Below, one piece after another: positions 8,981 to 17,779 of a stretch of 52,607 bases of DNA. Both the position numbers and the translations under genes were made by a program. Numbering within the stretch: position 1 is the first letter of the stretch; every line of letters begins with the position of its first letter. Source of the stretch: an uncultured Acetatifactor sp. (lineage in GTDB: Bacteria > Bacillota > Clostridia > Lachnospirales > Lachnospiraceae); assembly GCA_910586435.1 (NCBI GenBank), contig CAJUGT010000005.1:1-52607 (forward strand). Reading direction: 5' to 3'. Under the pieces are notes generated by a model. It searched no databases and was not told the DNA's origin. It saw only the letters and a list, made by a program, of their open reading frames with translations.

Positions 8981-10039
8981 TTACGGGAAGCACGGCACCA
9001 GTTCCAGCCCTTCACTCTCCTTTAATCCAAACAACAGATTCATATTCTGCACTGCCTGTCCTGCGGCGCCCTTTACCAGATTGTCCAGAGCACCCATCAT
9101 AATCACACGCCCGGTTCTCTCGTCCACCACAAAGCCTATGTCCACATAATTGCTGCCTTCCACCCACTTTGTCTCAGGGCAGCTTCCTTTCTCCAATACA
9201 CGGACAAATTTTTCTTCTCCATAGTATTTGTCATACACTGCTTTTAACTCTTCCCAGGAAGGAATCGTCCCGTCCGCTTTCTTTCTTAACGCAGCATATT
9301 CCGTCACCAGGATTCCTCTGTTCATAGGCACCAGATGAGGCGTGAAATTAATTGTCACCTTGCAGTTCCCCGCATACCCCAGCTGCTCCTCAATCTCCGG
9401 CGTATGGCGATGACTGCCCACACCGTAGGCTTTCATGTTTTCATTCACCTCGCAGAACAGATTCGGCACCTTGGCTCCCCGCCCTGCGCCGGAAGTTCCT
9501 GATTTTGCGTCCACAATCAAAGTATTCACATCAATCAGCCCTTCCTTCACAAGAGGATATGCCGTCAAAATAGAACAGGTGGTATAACAGCCCGGATTGG
9601 CCACAAGCCTTGTATTGTCTGTAATCTGAGACCTGTTTATCTCACACAGGCCATACACCGCTTCCTGGATAAATTGCGGGGATTTATGCTCAATGCCATA
9701 CCATTTTTCATATATCGACACATCCTTAATGCGATAATCTGCGGAAAGATCCACAATTTTGGTCTTTTCCAGCAAATCTTCCGTCAGAAGTCCCGCCAGA
9801 AATCCCTGGGGAGTTGCGGTAAAAATCACATCCGCCTGCTGCGCCAGTTCGGTCAGATTGTCGTCTTTACACACATCCTCTACAATTTGGAACATATTCT
9901 GGTACACCTCATAATACCTCTTATCAATATAACTGCGGGAACCATACCAAACGACTTCCGCCTCCTTATGATTTGATAGAATCCTGACCAGTTCTCCTCC
10001 TGCGTATCCTGTTGCTCCGATGATTCCTGCTTTTATCAT
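8981..10039 (-). CDS. argC: N-acetyl-gamma-glutamyl-phosphate reductase
   Basis: NADPH-dependent reductase giving N-acetylglutamate semialdehyde, third step of the acetyl pathway. Seen: Rossmann start IKAGIIGATGYAGGELVRI, catalytic Cys151 in ANPGCYTTCS, and VGSHRHTPEIEQ-type residues later (GSHRHTPEIEEQL). 352 residues from ATG 10039; this start has GGAGG five bases upstream and yields the canonical N-terminus, while the ATG at 10051 adds four residues and lacks a site. First gene of the arginine operon, with promoter 10096-10123. Confidence 0.95.
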   Translation of the reverse strand: MIKAGIIGATGYAGGELVRILSNHKEAEVVWYGSRSYIDKRYYEVYQNMFQIVEDVCKDDNLTELAQQADVIFTATPQGFLAGLLTEDLLEKTKIVDLSADYRIKDVSIYEKWYGIEHKSPQFIQEAVYGLCEINRSQITDNTRLVANPGCYTTCSILTAYPLVKEGLIDVNTLIVDAKSGTSGAGRGAKVPNLFCEVNENMKAYGVGSHRHTPEIEEQLGYAGNCKVTINFTPHLVPMNRGILVTEYAALRKKADGTIPSWEELKAVYDKYYGEEKFVRVLEKGSCPETKWVEGSNYVDIGFVVDERTGRVIMMGALDNLVKGAAGQAVQNMNLLFGLKESEGLELVPCFP

Positions 10040-10095
10040 ATGACCCTCCATTCCAGTTTCTCAGTGTGCAGCAGCATACTGAGTATCCTTCTGTT

Positions 10096-10149
10096 ATCAT
10101 ACCACTTTTTGCATAAATGTCCACTGTTTTTTTTATTTTTATGCAAAAA
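10096..10149 (-). promoter_or_regulatory. argC promoter with inverted TATGCA operator
   Basis: On minus, TGGACA (10123-10118), 16-bp spacer and TATGAT (10101-10096). A perfect 12-bp inverted repeat, TTTTTGCATAAA at 10106-10117 and TTTATGCAAAAA at 10138-10149, flanks the -35 and fills the spacer: a good repressor site. ArgR is the natural candidate but no argR is in the window. Confidence 0.6.
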
Positions 10150-10275
10150 ATATCCGTTCCGCCATCACGTTACCAAAAGCATTCTACGCTGTCCTGCGTG
10201 GCATCTTCTAACTTTTATTTGATGATGTACCGCTTATAAATAGATTTTCAGCATGTGAATACCGCAATTTATATT

Positions 10276-10293
10276 TATGCAAAATTATGCATA
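10276..10293. promoter_or_regulatory. ARG-box-like palindrome upstream of argC
   Basis: TATGCAAAATTATGCATA matches the E. coli-type ARG box pattern TNTGAATWWWWATTCANW at about 15 of 18 positions. It lies some 240 bp before argC and repeats the TATGCA core of the promoter-proximal pair. The gap 10040-10371 holds this, the promoter and a terminator; no gene is seen. Confidence 0.45.
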
Positions 10294-10312
10294 CTTCTTG
10301 TATAAAATAGAA

Positions 10313-10362
10313 TTGGAAGTTCTATGCAAAGCAGCCTGTGCTGCAAGCATTAGAACTTCCAA
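10313..10362 (-). terminator. Terminator after the secreted-protein gene
   Basis: Perfect 12-bp stem TTGGAAGTTCTA (10313-10324) / complement (10351-10362), with a further GCAGC/GCTGC helix in the loop. On minus it is followed by TTCTATTTTATA, moderately U-rich. It closes the GntR/ABC operon. Confidence 0.7.
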
Positions 10363-10371
10363 AGCTTCACA

Positions 10372-11949
10372 CTATCCTTTTCCCCGCAGCCTGACGCATC
10401 CGCTCTCCCCGGACTTCCACGGCCCCATATATTTGTCCGCAAGCCATCTATAGGCTCCTTTTACTTCACTGTGCCTGTACATTCCGCAATAGGCCAGCCC
10501 ATCTTTCCGGAAAACCGATAATATAATGTCAGCGCTGTCATTCGCCACAGGCGCCGCCAGAACCAGGCGCTCACCGTCAAAATAACATGCGTTTTCCGCT
10601 GTAAATCCGTCATTTCCATTCTGAACGCTCTGTCTGATATCATATGATTCTACACCTGCGTAATAGTTCTTCTGTTCCAGAAACCGCCGAAGTCCTGCTT
10701 CTCCCGCAGGCATCCCTTCAATCAGTTCTTCCTCCCGTCCATCTGCCGGGAACTTGCCTTCATACCACAACCTGTATTGCCCCTGATCCTCTGCAAGAAA
10801 GGCAAATGTATTGTCCTGCCAGGTCAGCAAAAGTCCCCCATCTTCCATTGAAATCCTTCTGAAACGGGGAAATTCCATCTCTCCAAGTTTTCCCTCCCTT
10901 CCCTGCGTCAGAGAAATCTGTCCGGCCAGTACTGGCATTTCCCCCTCCAATTGGTAAACAAGCAGCCAAAATTCCCTCTCCCCTCTGGCCACCAGAAACA
11001 ATTGTTCCTTTTCTTCCTCCCATAAAAGTTTTACTGGAATCATCCCTTCCGGATGCTGGCATACTTTCTGAATTTGATCCCAATCCACCACAATCATTGC
11101 GCCATGCTCCTTCAATTCATAAGGAATATAAAATATGCCGCTGTTCTGCCCTCTATCCACATAATCCCCCTTTTCATCCATACAACAATAAACATAATAA
11201 CACCCCTTCTCTCCAAAGGCAGACGCACCGGGAATCCTGCCGACTTTCTGGACATTCAGGTTCACACGCACACAATTGCCGGATTGGTCCTTTGCGACTG
11301 TTACCTCCACCATATCATCTTTTGGAGGAATTCTGAAGAAATCCGATAAATACTTATAACTGTTTCCGTCAAAGGTACTTGTCTTGTCCACCACTGAGGC
11401 GCCATGTATCGCAAACTCCGCAATGGGATAATACTCATAATAATCCCTGACCATTACACTTTCCGTCCTCTCCTCCCCAGACGCTGTCCGCCCTGCCACC
11501 GCATTGAGGATTTTGGGCATGAGAAATGACTCCAAAGAAATCTCCTCATAGGAAACCCTGCCGTCGGCCCCCACATAATAGGCCGAACCAAATCCTTGCA
11601 GGAATACACAGCTTATATACTTTTCTTTCTCCATGCGTTCCCGTTCAAATCCCCGGGTAGAAAATCGGAACTCACTCTCCGCCCCTTCCCCGCTTCCTAT
11701 GGTATACTCCGTATTCCACAACAAATGTACCTTATCTGACGCAGCATTCCATCCCAAATAGACCATTTCCTTGTCCAGACCGGAATCAATTTGCAGGGTA
11801 ATCCCCTCCGCAGCCGCAGGATTACCTGCAATGGGCTCCTCTAAGATAATGATGCTCTCTTTTTTATCATCAATTTTACAGCACATATGAAAAAATGCCA
11901 TCCATGCCGCTGTCAACACAATACCTGATATTGCCAAAGCCTTTTTCAT
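10372..11949 (-). CDS. Large secreted or anchored protein of unknown function
   Basis: 525 residues from ATG 11949, which has GGGAGGGGAG just upstream; a longer frame to 11985 lacks one. Seen: basic start and hydrophobic segment MKKALAISGIVLTAAWMAFF (1-20) followed by Cys residues, then a long soluble extracytoplasmic region rich in beta-type and aromatic residues without a motif I recognise. Last gene of the GntR/ABC operon, so it may be an accessory or ligand-sensing partner of the transporter, as with the extra subunits of ytr-like operons. That role is inference from position only. Confidence 0.6.
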   Translation of the reverse strand: MKKALAISGIVLTAAWMAFFHMCCKIDDKKESIIILEEPIAGNPAAAEGITLQIDSGLDKEMVYLGWNAASDKVHLLWNTEYTIGSGEGAESEFRFSTRGFERERMEKEKYISCVFLQGFGSAYYVGADGRVSYEEISLESFLMPKILNAVAGRTASGEERTESVMVRDYYEYYPIAEFAIHGASVVDKTSTFDGNSYKYLSDFFRIPPKDDMVEVTVAKDQSGNCVRVNLNVQKVGRIPGASAFGEKGCYYVYCCMDEKGDYVDRGQNSGIFYIPYELKEHGAMIVVDWDQIQKVCQHPEGMIPVKLLWEEEKEQLFLVARGEREFWLLVYQLEGEMPVLAGQISLTQGREGKLGEMEFPRFRRISMEDGGLLLTWQDNTFAFLAEDQGQYRLWYEGKFPADGREEELIEGMPAGEAGLRRFLEQKNYYAGVESYDIRQSVQNGNDGFTAENACYFDGERLVLAAPVANDSADIILSVFRKDGLAYCGMYRHSEVKGAYRWLADKYMGPWKSGESGCVRLRGKG

Positions 11950-12012
11950 ACTCCCCTCCCAATTTCCAATATGCCATTGCCCCAAAAAGCCTGTACACAG
12001 GACGCCAGCTTC

Positions 12013-12747
12013 TCACAGTGACTCTTCCAATATCCCTTTTACCCTGTCCTGACGGTAATTCCAGGTCTCTTTTATATAGTCCATCAATGTCCTGCCTTCT
12101 TCTTCCAATTCCAGGGTGGTAATGTCCCCAACAATCCTGCCTTTTCGCAGCAATACCGCCCGCCCCACAAAATGCTCCACCTCTTCTATTAAATGGGTGG
12201 ACAGAAAAATGGTTTCCTCCGGCTCCAGAATTCCCAGAAGCACTTTGTAGAAATCTTCCCTGTTAAATATATCATTCCCCGCAAAGGGTTCATCCATCAG
12301 AATATAATCCGCCCCCTGGCATAATGCCAGTATCACCTCAAATTGATTTTTCTGCCCCACAGAATATGTTCTGATCGCTTTGCTCATTGGCAATTGAAAA
12401 AAATTCATCAACGCCAAAAATCTTTTCTCCCGAAAGGCCGGAAAGTGCATCTTAAAAAACTCTCTATGTTCCTTTGGTGTCAAATTAGGGAAAAACGAGT
12501 GCTCACAAGTGGCATAAGAAAGACGTCCAATGTTTCTTCTGCCAATCGCCTCCCCATCCAGCAGCACTTCTCCTTCAAATGCCAGAAATCCCAGAATACA
12601 TTTCAACAGAGTCGTTTTTCCGGCACCGTTCTCCCCAAAAAGACCCACAATTTCTCCCTGCTCCATGCTCAGACTGACATTTTTCAGAGCCTCTGCGCCC
12701 CCTTTTTTGCCATAATACACCTTCCGAAGTGATTTTATTTCCAACAT
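12013..12747 (-). CDS. ABC transporter ATP-binding protein
   Basis: About 244 residues, a stand-alone nucleotide-binding subunit. Walker A GLFGENGAGKTTLL (about 33-46), a degenerate signature YSVGQKNQ in place of LSGGQ, Walker B YILMDEPFAG, and the switch histidine in STHLIEE. ATG 12747 has GGAGG six bases upstream; the ATG at 12753 touches the site, so the shorter form is chosen. Belongs with the two membrane subunits encoded just upstream under the GntR regulator, as in YtrABC-type systems of Gram-positives that respond to cell wall stress. Substrate unknown. Confidence 0.88.
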   Translation of the reverse strand: MLEIKSLRKVYYGKKGGAEALKNVSLSMEQGEIVGLFGENGAGKTTLLKCILGFLAFEGEVLLDGEAIGRRNIGRLSYATCEHSFFPNLTPKEHREFFKMHFPAFREKRFLALMNFFQLPMSKAIRTYSVGQKNQFEVILALCQGADYILMDEPFAGNDIFNREDFYKVLLGILEPEETIFLSTHLIEEVEHFVGRAVLLRKGRIVGDITTLELEEEGRTLMDYIKETWNYRQDRVKGILEESL

Positions 12748-12772
12748 AGCCATCCTCCATTCCGTTTCCGCC

Positions 12773-13252
12773 TTATCCTGTCAGTCCCCATCCCTGCCGG
12801 CATTCTCCGGGAATCACCAACAAATATATGAAATAATACAGCAAATGCAATGTTGCTGCCGCCACCGCCCCTGCTCCCCCACACAACAGCGGTCCAAAGA
12901 CACAGCTTTTTATCAGGATTCCCCCTCTGGGCAGACGCCGCATCAAATATATGCTTTTGGCTCCCTGATAATAGTAGAAATAATGATATACTGCCATAAC
13001 CGCCTGAAACAGAAAAAAGGGCACAAACCTTCGTGCATCTATCAACTGTAGAAAAGGCTTTGCCACAGCCCCTTCCAACACCCCAACCACATGTCCCTGC
13101 TCATACACCGCCAACATTATGTATGCGTCATACAATTCCACGAAGAAATAAAAGCTGAATATCACACCAAAACCAAAGAGGATTCCCCCCACTTTCCATT
13201 CCTGAACAAAACCATATCCAGGGGGATAACCTTCACACATCCGTTTTCTCAT
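12773..13252 (-). CDS. Small membrane protein of the GntR/ABC operon
   Basis: 159 residues with about four hydrophobic helices (near 24-45, 80-98, 115-130, 133-150) and many aromatic residues. No family motif recognised. AAGG precedes ATG 13252 and the ATPase gene follows after 20 bases, so it is probably a permease subunit or accessory membrane partner. The palindromic repeat 13273-13371 separates it from the other membrane gene. Confidence 0.65.
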   Translation of the reverse strand: MRKRMCEGYPPGYGFVQEWKVGGILFGFGVIFSFYFFVELYDAYIMLAVYEQGHVVGVLEGAVAKPFLQLIDARRFVPFFLFQAVMAVYHYFYYYQGAKSIYLMRRLPRGGILIKSCVFGPLLCGGAGAVAAATLHLLYYFIYLLVIPGECRQGWGLTG

Positions 13253-13272
13253 TTTTTATACCTTCCAAATTT

Positions 13273-13371
13273 AGTTCCGCAACTTGCCTCCCAAACCCCT
13301 GACTCTGGGAGTATTTACTGCCGCAGATGCGTCAGTAAATACTTTTGGGGCTTGTCCGGTCCGTTGCTGTT
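13273..13371. repeat. Palindromic intergenic repeat, single copy
   Basis: Starts AGTTCCGCAAC and ends GTTGCTGTT. The centre contains a 10-bp hairpin, GTATTTACTG ... CAGTAAATAC. Same end motifs and size as the copies at 4117 and 38954, with an unrelated centre. It lies between two membrane-protein genes of one operon. Confidence 0.75.
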
Positions 13372-13398
13372 ATTCTTATCCCATTTGACACTGCCTTA

Positions 13399-14166
13399 TT
13401 AAAGCAACTTTTTCCTGAGACCTCCGGCGCGCCGGTCATTTGACACTTGCCTCCACACCACGCTGACTATCACAATAACAGAGACTGTGACAGAAATGAC
13501 GTCAAACACGTTGATTCCCATGTCACTCTCAAACCAGGACGCGCTCAGGATATACAGACATACAGGCTCGGCATAACGGCCTTTCCCTCCAGCGCCCGCC
13601 GCTTCCATGGCACATGCAGTTATGAACAGTAAATTGCGCACCCATTTTCCCCATTCCGCCATGGGCAAAAGACAGTGCAGAAAACTGTTCCCATAAAAAG
13701 CGAAGAAATAAATCTGAGGAGCGTTCCCGCCAAGGTCCACGTCTGTTTTACATTGCCATATCATCCAAAACACTATCAGCACTTGTAACAGGAAGACCAG
13801 CGCCATACATAACCCACTGTAGACAGTTCTCACCACAAAAACTTCCGCTTCTGTCAAGCGAAGCCGCCCCATAATATAGCCGCTTCTGCTCCACAGCCTA
13901 TTCTGTGTCCAAAACAATATCAGAAAAACCAAACCCAATGTAAGGAAAAAAATCATCGGCATCCTGTTATTATAAAATATTTCTTCCACATGTGACGCAG
14001 ATACTCCATAAGCAGCATAAACGGTATGTCTTCTGTAATAAAATATACCGCCCTCCACAATAAGCATCAGCGCCAGAAGCATCATAATTTTGTAGAAACT
14101 AATCCTGGCCATCAAGGCCCAGACGGACAAATATGGTGTTTTCAAGCCCTCTTTTTTCACTTTCAT
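13399..14166 (-). CDS. ABC transporter permease-like membrane protein
   Basis: 255 residues with about six hydrophobic helices, starting after a short basic region (first helix about 22-43), a periplasm-side loop 45-70, then helices near 70-88, 110-135, 145-158 and a C-terminal one (about 222-240). Topology fits an ABC-2-type permease of a GntR-controlled operon, although sequence identity is not recognisable. It begins downstream of GntR with AGGAGG and the shared 17-nt ATTGGAATAGGAGGATG leader. Confidence 0.65.
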   Translation of the reverse strand: MKVKKEGLKTPYLSVWALMARISFYKIMMLLALMLIVEGGIFYYRRHTVYAAYGVSASHVEEIFYNNRMPMIFFLTLGLVFLILFWTQNRLWSRSGYIMGRLRLTEAEVFVVRTVYSGLCMALVFLLQVLIVFWMIWQCKTDVDLGGNAPQIYFFAFYGNSFLHCLLPMAEWGKWVRNLLFITACAMEAAGAGGKGRYAEPVCLYILSASWFESDMGINVFDVISVTVSVIVIVSVVWRQVSNDRRAGGLRKKLL

Positions 14167-14181
14167 TTTCTTCCCATCCTC

Positions 14182-14205
14182 CTATTCCAATCGCCATTTA
14201 TGGCG
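14182..14205. repeat. 24-nt element, copy 2 of 2
   Basis: Identical to 6703-6726. Here it overlaps the stop codon of the GntR gene, and its minus-strand end leads straight into the AGGAGG of the next gene. A 17-nt part (minus: ATTGGAATAGGAGGATG) also occurs at 50875-50891 before the GH106-like gene. Confidence 0.7.
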
Positions 14206-14581
14206 GGTCAATCGCCCACACCCGGTCCGCCAGTCGAAATGCTTCTTCTTTTGACAGGCCCAACTGTTTCATTGCCCTTACCCACAGTGTTGTATCACCG
14301 GCAAGCAGCTCCATACGTATTCTTTCCACAGTCTTTTCTTCCACACAGGTATAACTTTTCGCGCCGGAACGGGACACAATGACCCCCTCCTCTTCCAATA
14401 TGTGATATGCCTTCTGTATGGTATTGGGATTCACCCCAAGCAGGGCGGACAATGACCTCCGGGAGGGCACTTCCTCCTGATCGCCAATGGTTCCCGCCGC
14501 AATGCCCTGTTTAATAAATCTGATAATCTGTATGTAAATGGGACTGCTATCGTCCAGCGCAAATGGCTCAAAATCTATCAT
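14198..14581 (-). CDS. GntR family transcriptional regulator (YtrA type)
   Basis: 127 residues: winged helix with SPIYIQIIRFIKQGIAAGTI, VPSRRSLSALLGVNPNTIQKA-type recognition helix, and EEEGVIVSRSGAKSYTC wing, followed by a short C-terminal tail of about 45 residues. The short tail is the mark of the YtrA subgroup, which represses its own ABC transporter operon. First gene of the operon; its promoter has overlapping GTATTA/TAATAC palindromes, fitting autoregulation. Confidence 0.9.
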   Translation of the reverse strand: MIDFEPFALDDSSPIYIQIIRFIKQGIAAGTIGDQEEVPSRRSLSALLGVNPNTIQKAYHILEEEGVIVSRSGAKSYTCVEEKTVERIRMELLAGDTTLWVRAMKQLGLSKEEAFRLADRVWAIDPP

Positions 14582-14606
14582 CTCTCACACTCCAACCGTA
14601 TCACTC

Positions 14607-14659
14607 GTATAATACAGTTCTTTTAACCGTATTATAATGCTAATACAGTTTTCAGTCAA
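14607..14659 (-). promoter_or_regulatory. gntR promoter with palindromic operator
   Basis: On minus: TTGACT (14659-14654), 17-bp spacer, TATAAT (14636-14631). An inverted repeat GTATTA (14629-14634) / TAATAC (14641-14646) spans the -10 and spacer, and a third half-site lies at 14610-14615 inside GTATAATAC. Good candidate binding sites for the YtrA-type regulator. Confidence 0.7.
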
Positions 14660-14677
14660 GGGGATTTTATCTTTTCC

Positions 14678-14706
14678 TTGCATTTCCTGCCGGAATGTTG
14701 TATATT
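14678..14706 (+). promoter_or_regulatory. Candidate argG promoter
   Basis: TTGCAT (14678-14683), 17-bp spacer, TATATT (14701-14706), giving a leader of about 85 bases before argG. It is back to back with the gntR promoter. No clear TATGCA palindrome is present here. Confidence 0.5.
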
Positions 14707-14798
14707 GTTTGCAGACAAATGGTCTATGGGATTGCAGCCGCACTGTTGGAAACTCTGCGGACAGGATCCGCAATTTACGGAAAGGCATAGGTAATGGT

Positions 14799-16016
14799 AT
14801 GAAAGAAAAAGTGGTTTTGGCTTATTCCGGCGGTTTGGACACTACCGCCATCATCCCCTGGTTAAAGGAGAATTTTGACTATGAAGTTATTTGCGTCTGT
14901 GTGGACTGCGGACAGGCCGAAGAATTAGATGGTCTGGAAGAGCGCGCGAAATCCTGCGGCGCTTCCAAACTTTACATTGAAAATGTAATTGATGAGTTCT
15001 GCGACGAATACATTGTCCCCTGTGTCCAGGCCAACGCTGTCTATGAGAACAAATACCTTTTGGGAACGTCCATGGCAAGGCCCCTCATTGCCAAAAAACT
15101 GGTAGAAATCGCCCGGAAAGAAGGCGCTACCGCTATCTGTCACGGCGCTACCGGCAAGGGAAATGACCAAATCCGTTTTGAATTGGGCATCAAGGCACTG
15201 GCTCCCGATATTAAGATTATAGCCGCATGGAGAAACGATAAGTGGACCATGGATTCCCGTGAATCAGAAATTGAATACTGCAAGGCACACGGTATTCATC
15301 TTCCCTTCTCCACAGATTCTTCCTACAGCCGTGACCGCAACCTCTGGCATATCAGCCATGAGGGACTGGAGCTGGAAGATCCCGGAAACGAACCCAATTT
15401 TGAACACCTTTTGGTTTTGGGCACAACCCCTGAGAAAGCACCCGAAGAAGGGGAATATGTGACCATGACTTTTGAAAAGGGCGTCCCCACTTCTGTAAAC
15501 GGTCAGAAGATGAAGGTATCCGAAATCATCAGCACATTGAACGCGCTGGGCGGAAAACACGGCATTGGTATCATTGACATTGTGGAAAATCGTGTGGTGG
15601 GTATGAAGTCCAGAGGGGTATACGAGACACCCGGAGGAACCATCCTGATGGAAGCCCATCAGCAGCTGGAAGAATTGATTCTTGACCGGGATACTTACGC
15701 AATGAAAAAAGAGATGGGCAGCCGCTTCGCAAGCCTTGTCTATGAAGGCAAATGGTTTACACCTCTGCGTCTGGCAGAACAGGCTTTCATTGAGAAAACT
15801 CAGGAATATGTCACCGGCGAGGTAAAATTCAAGCTTTACAAGGGAAATATCATCAAAGCCGGCACTACTTCCCCTTATTCTCTGTACAATGAAAGCATTG
15901 CTTCCTTTACCACAGGTGATTTGTATGATCATCATGACGCCGAGGGCTTTATCAACCTCTTTGGACTCTCATGTAAAGTCCGCGCCATGAAAATGGGAGA
16001 TGAGAAGATGTTCTGA
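14799..16016 (+). CDS. argG: Argininosuccinate synthase
   Basis: ATP-dependent joining of citrulline and aspartate. 405 residues from ATG 14799, giving the canonical start MKEKVVLAYSGGLDTTAII with the P-loop AYSGGLDT (8-15). Later blocks: ATGKGNDQIRFELG, SRDRNLWHISHEG and GVYETPGGTIL. The frame stays open upstream to 14637, but that extension lacks family similarity. Divergent from the main arginine operon; argF and argH are not in the window. A DUF1294 gene follows after 47 bases. Confidence 0.96.
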   Translation: MKEKVVLAYSGGLDTTAIIPWLKENFDYEVICVCVDCGQAEELDGLEERAKSCGASKLYIENVIDEFCDEYIVPCVQANAVYENKYLLGTSMARPLIAKKLVEIARKEGATAICHGATGKGNDQIRFELGIKALAPDIKIIAAWRNDKWTMDSRESEIEYCKAHGIHLPFSTDSSYSRDRNLWHISHEGLELEDPGNEPNFEHLLVLGTTPEKAPEEGEYVTMTFEKGVPTSVNGQKMKVSEIISTLNALGGKHGIGIIDIVENRVVGMKSRGVYETPGGTILMEAHQQLEELILDRDTYAMKKEMGSRFASLVYEGKWFTPLRLAEQAFIEKTQEYVTGEVKFKLYKGNIIKAGTTSPYSLYNESIASFTTGDLYDHHDAEGFINLFGLSCKVRAMKMGDEKMF

Positions 16017-16063
16017 TCTTATCCTCCATTGTTTCAAACACGCTAAAAAGCAGGGGACAGCAT

Positions 16064-16345
16064 ATGAAATTTTTCGTCATTTATCTCATAGCAATCAACC
16101 TTTTGGGGTTCTCCTTCATGGGAATAGACAAAAAAAGAGCCATCCGGGGCGCCTGGCGCGTCTCGGAGGCTTCTTTGTTTTTGCTCGCTTTCCTGGGAGG
16201 GGCGTTGGGATGTACTTTGGGCATGAGGTATTTCCGTCACAAGACAAAACATTGGTATTTTAAATATGGAATGCCCGCCATTTTCATCGTTGAGTTCTGT
16301 CTGACCCTTTACATCTCTTTCAAAATAATGTCCTGCATGCCATAA
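16064..16345 (+). CDS. DUF1294 small membrane protein
   Basis: 93 residues with the DUF1294 pattern: a first helix MKFFVIYLIAINLLGFSFM, the conserved MGIDKKRAIRGAWRVSE loop, a second helix LLAFLGGALGCTLGM, RHKTKHWYF, and a last helix. Function of the family is unknown. AGGGG precedes the ATG. Likely read through from argG. Its end faces the DUF4230 gene; 16346-16424 between them holds nothing recognisable. Confidence 0.85.
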   Translation: MKFFVIYLIAINLLGFSFMGIDKKRAIRGAWRVSEASLFLLAFLGGALGCTLGMRYFRHKTKHWYFKYGMPAIFIVEFCLTLYISFKIMSCMP

Positions 16346-16424
16346 AATACGGCATGACTCCACGTATTCCGCAAGGCGATATTCAAGACTTTCACAGCAA
16401 CAGTTCTGTGACCTGTCTGGACTG

Positions 16425-17081
16425 TTACTCTTCATAGACCCAGTCAACTTCATATTCCACCCCTGATATCTCACTTAACTGGTTAATATAATTCTCTATG
16501 AGCTTTTTGGCTCTTTCCTGAGCACGCAGCAGCATGGTATCATCCTTTTCAAAAAGCTGTCTTATGTGCTCGTTGGCGGCAGCCACCGCTTCTGTCTGAT
16601 TCTCCGCCGTAATAGGATTTTTGTTCAGTCCGTCATCGGAAGAGATATAGCTGTCTTCCGTAAAGGAATAGTCAGACAGTCCCAGCAGGGTAGCCTTTGG
16701 AATTGTTATTTCAATCCTTTCCCCGTCCATTTCCATCTTCACTTTGGACATATCAATGCCAAGTTTTGCGACGCCGCTGTACTCAATCCAAAAAATTCGC
16801 TCAACCTCACCAATATGCAGAAGGCCATTGCCTTTTTCCTTCACTGATTTTGCCACATTATGGTAGTAACACTCCAAAGTGGCAAGCTCACAGATTGTCC
16901 TAATCTGTGATATATCGGGATATGTCACCCTTGCGTTGTCCGCTGCCGCCTAAAATGTGGCTTCCACTGCCGGAATCTCAGTACCTGTGTCTTCCGCGCA
17001 GGAGCTGAGAGTGAATGTCAAAACCGCTCCCGCCGCAAATATCGAAAGGACTTTCTTCCCCGCACGAAGTTCTCTTCTCAT
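16425..17081 (-). pseudogene. DUF4230 lipoprotein with in-frame amber codon
   Basis: The frame begins at ATG 17081, overlapping the previous gene's stop as ATGA. It encodes a lipoprotein signal (lipobox LSSC, Cys28), then TAG at codon 44 (16952-16950), after which the same frame continues for 174 residues of clear DUF4230: HIGEVERIFWIEYSGVAKLG, GIDMSKVKMEM and EITIPKATLLG. Either a nonsense mutation (CAG to TAG is one step), a sequencing error, readthrough, or restart at GTG 16928, which would lose the export signal. Tandem with a complete DUF4230 paralogue. Confidence 0.8.
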
Positions 17082-17779
17082 TTGCCTCCCTCCTCCTTCG
17101 CGCTTTTCTCCCATTGAAATTCCACTATGTATTCCTCTTCCACCTGCTTCATCCAGGGAGTCACCAGCGCTTCCACCACTGATATGGCATTGGCCCTGGC
17201 CAGCTCCATAAGTTCCTGTTCTCTGTTTATTTTTTCTTTCAAATCATTCTCACAAAGCAGATAAGCTTCCTGGTGTATGTTTTCCGTCTCACTCTTTTTG
17301 TCCCTGAAAATGAACTCCAAAGTACCCGGGTTCACTGTCTTCTCCTGAAATTCAATCTCAGGAATTGTTATGGTAATTGTTTTCCCTTCCTCATCAATGT
17401 CAACTTCGATTTTGCTGAAATCAATCCCCGCTTTTATCCTGCCTTCATAGGCCACATAATACCTTACGGTGACACCATCTTCGTCATATGCTCTTGCCAC
17501 AGCGTTATAAATGTAATCGGCCGTTGACAAATCACTGATTTCAAACACTTTTCTAATTGACGCCTCACTGAATGTAACCGTTTCCCCTTCTTCACCAATG
17601 ACCGCACCCGAAAGCACCTCCCCCGCCCTATCTCCAAGCCCAAGTCCTCCGCTGCGAATAATACGAAATATCAACAGCAAAAGAGCGGCAATAATCACAC
17701 ATAATATGAAAATAAGAATACCCTGTTTTAATATCTTGACTTTATCTTCGCCTGCGTCCCTCTCATCTTTTGAACTCAT
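17078..17779 (-). CDS. DUF4230 membrane-anchored protein
   Basis: About 233 residues: short charged N-terminus, one membrane helix (ILKQGILIFILCVIIAALLLLIF region, about 16-38), then an extracytoplasmic DUF4230 domain with YVAYEGRIKAGIDFSKIEVD and TITITIPEIEFQ. The frame is open from a TTG at 17809; ATG 17779 has GGGGGAC upstream and is preferred, ATG 17794 is possible. Its stop overlaps the ATG of the interrupted paralogue, so the two were meant to be translated together. Family function is unknown. Confidence 0.8.
   Translation of the reverse strand: MSSKDERDAGEDKVKILKQGILIFILCVIIAALLLLIFRIIRSGGLGLGDRAGEVLSGAVIGEEGETVTFSEASIRKVFEISDLSTADYIYNAVARAYDEDGVTVRYYVAYEGRIKAGIDFSKIEVDIDEEGKTITITIPEIEFQEKTVNPGTLEFIFRDKKSETENIHQEAYLLCENDLKEKINREQELMELARANAISVVEALVTPWMKQVEEEYIVEFQWEKSAKEEGGK

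Noticed and set aside
14637..14798. N-terminal extension of argG by 54 residues
   Set aside because: Covers the promoter region and lacks family similarity; ATG 14799 gives the canonical start.
16346..16424. Another copy of the AGTTCCG repeat
   Set aside because: CAGCAACAG and CTGTTAC fragments occur, but ends and pairing do not match the family.
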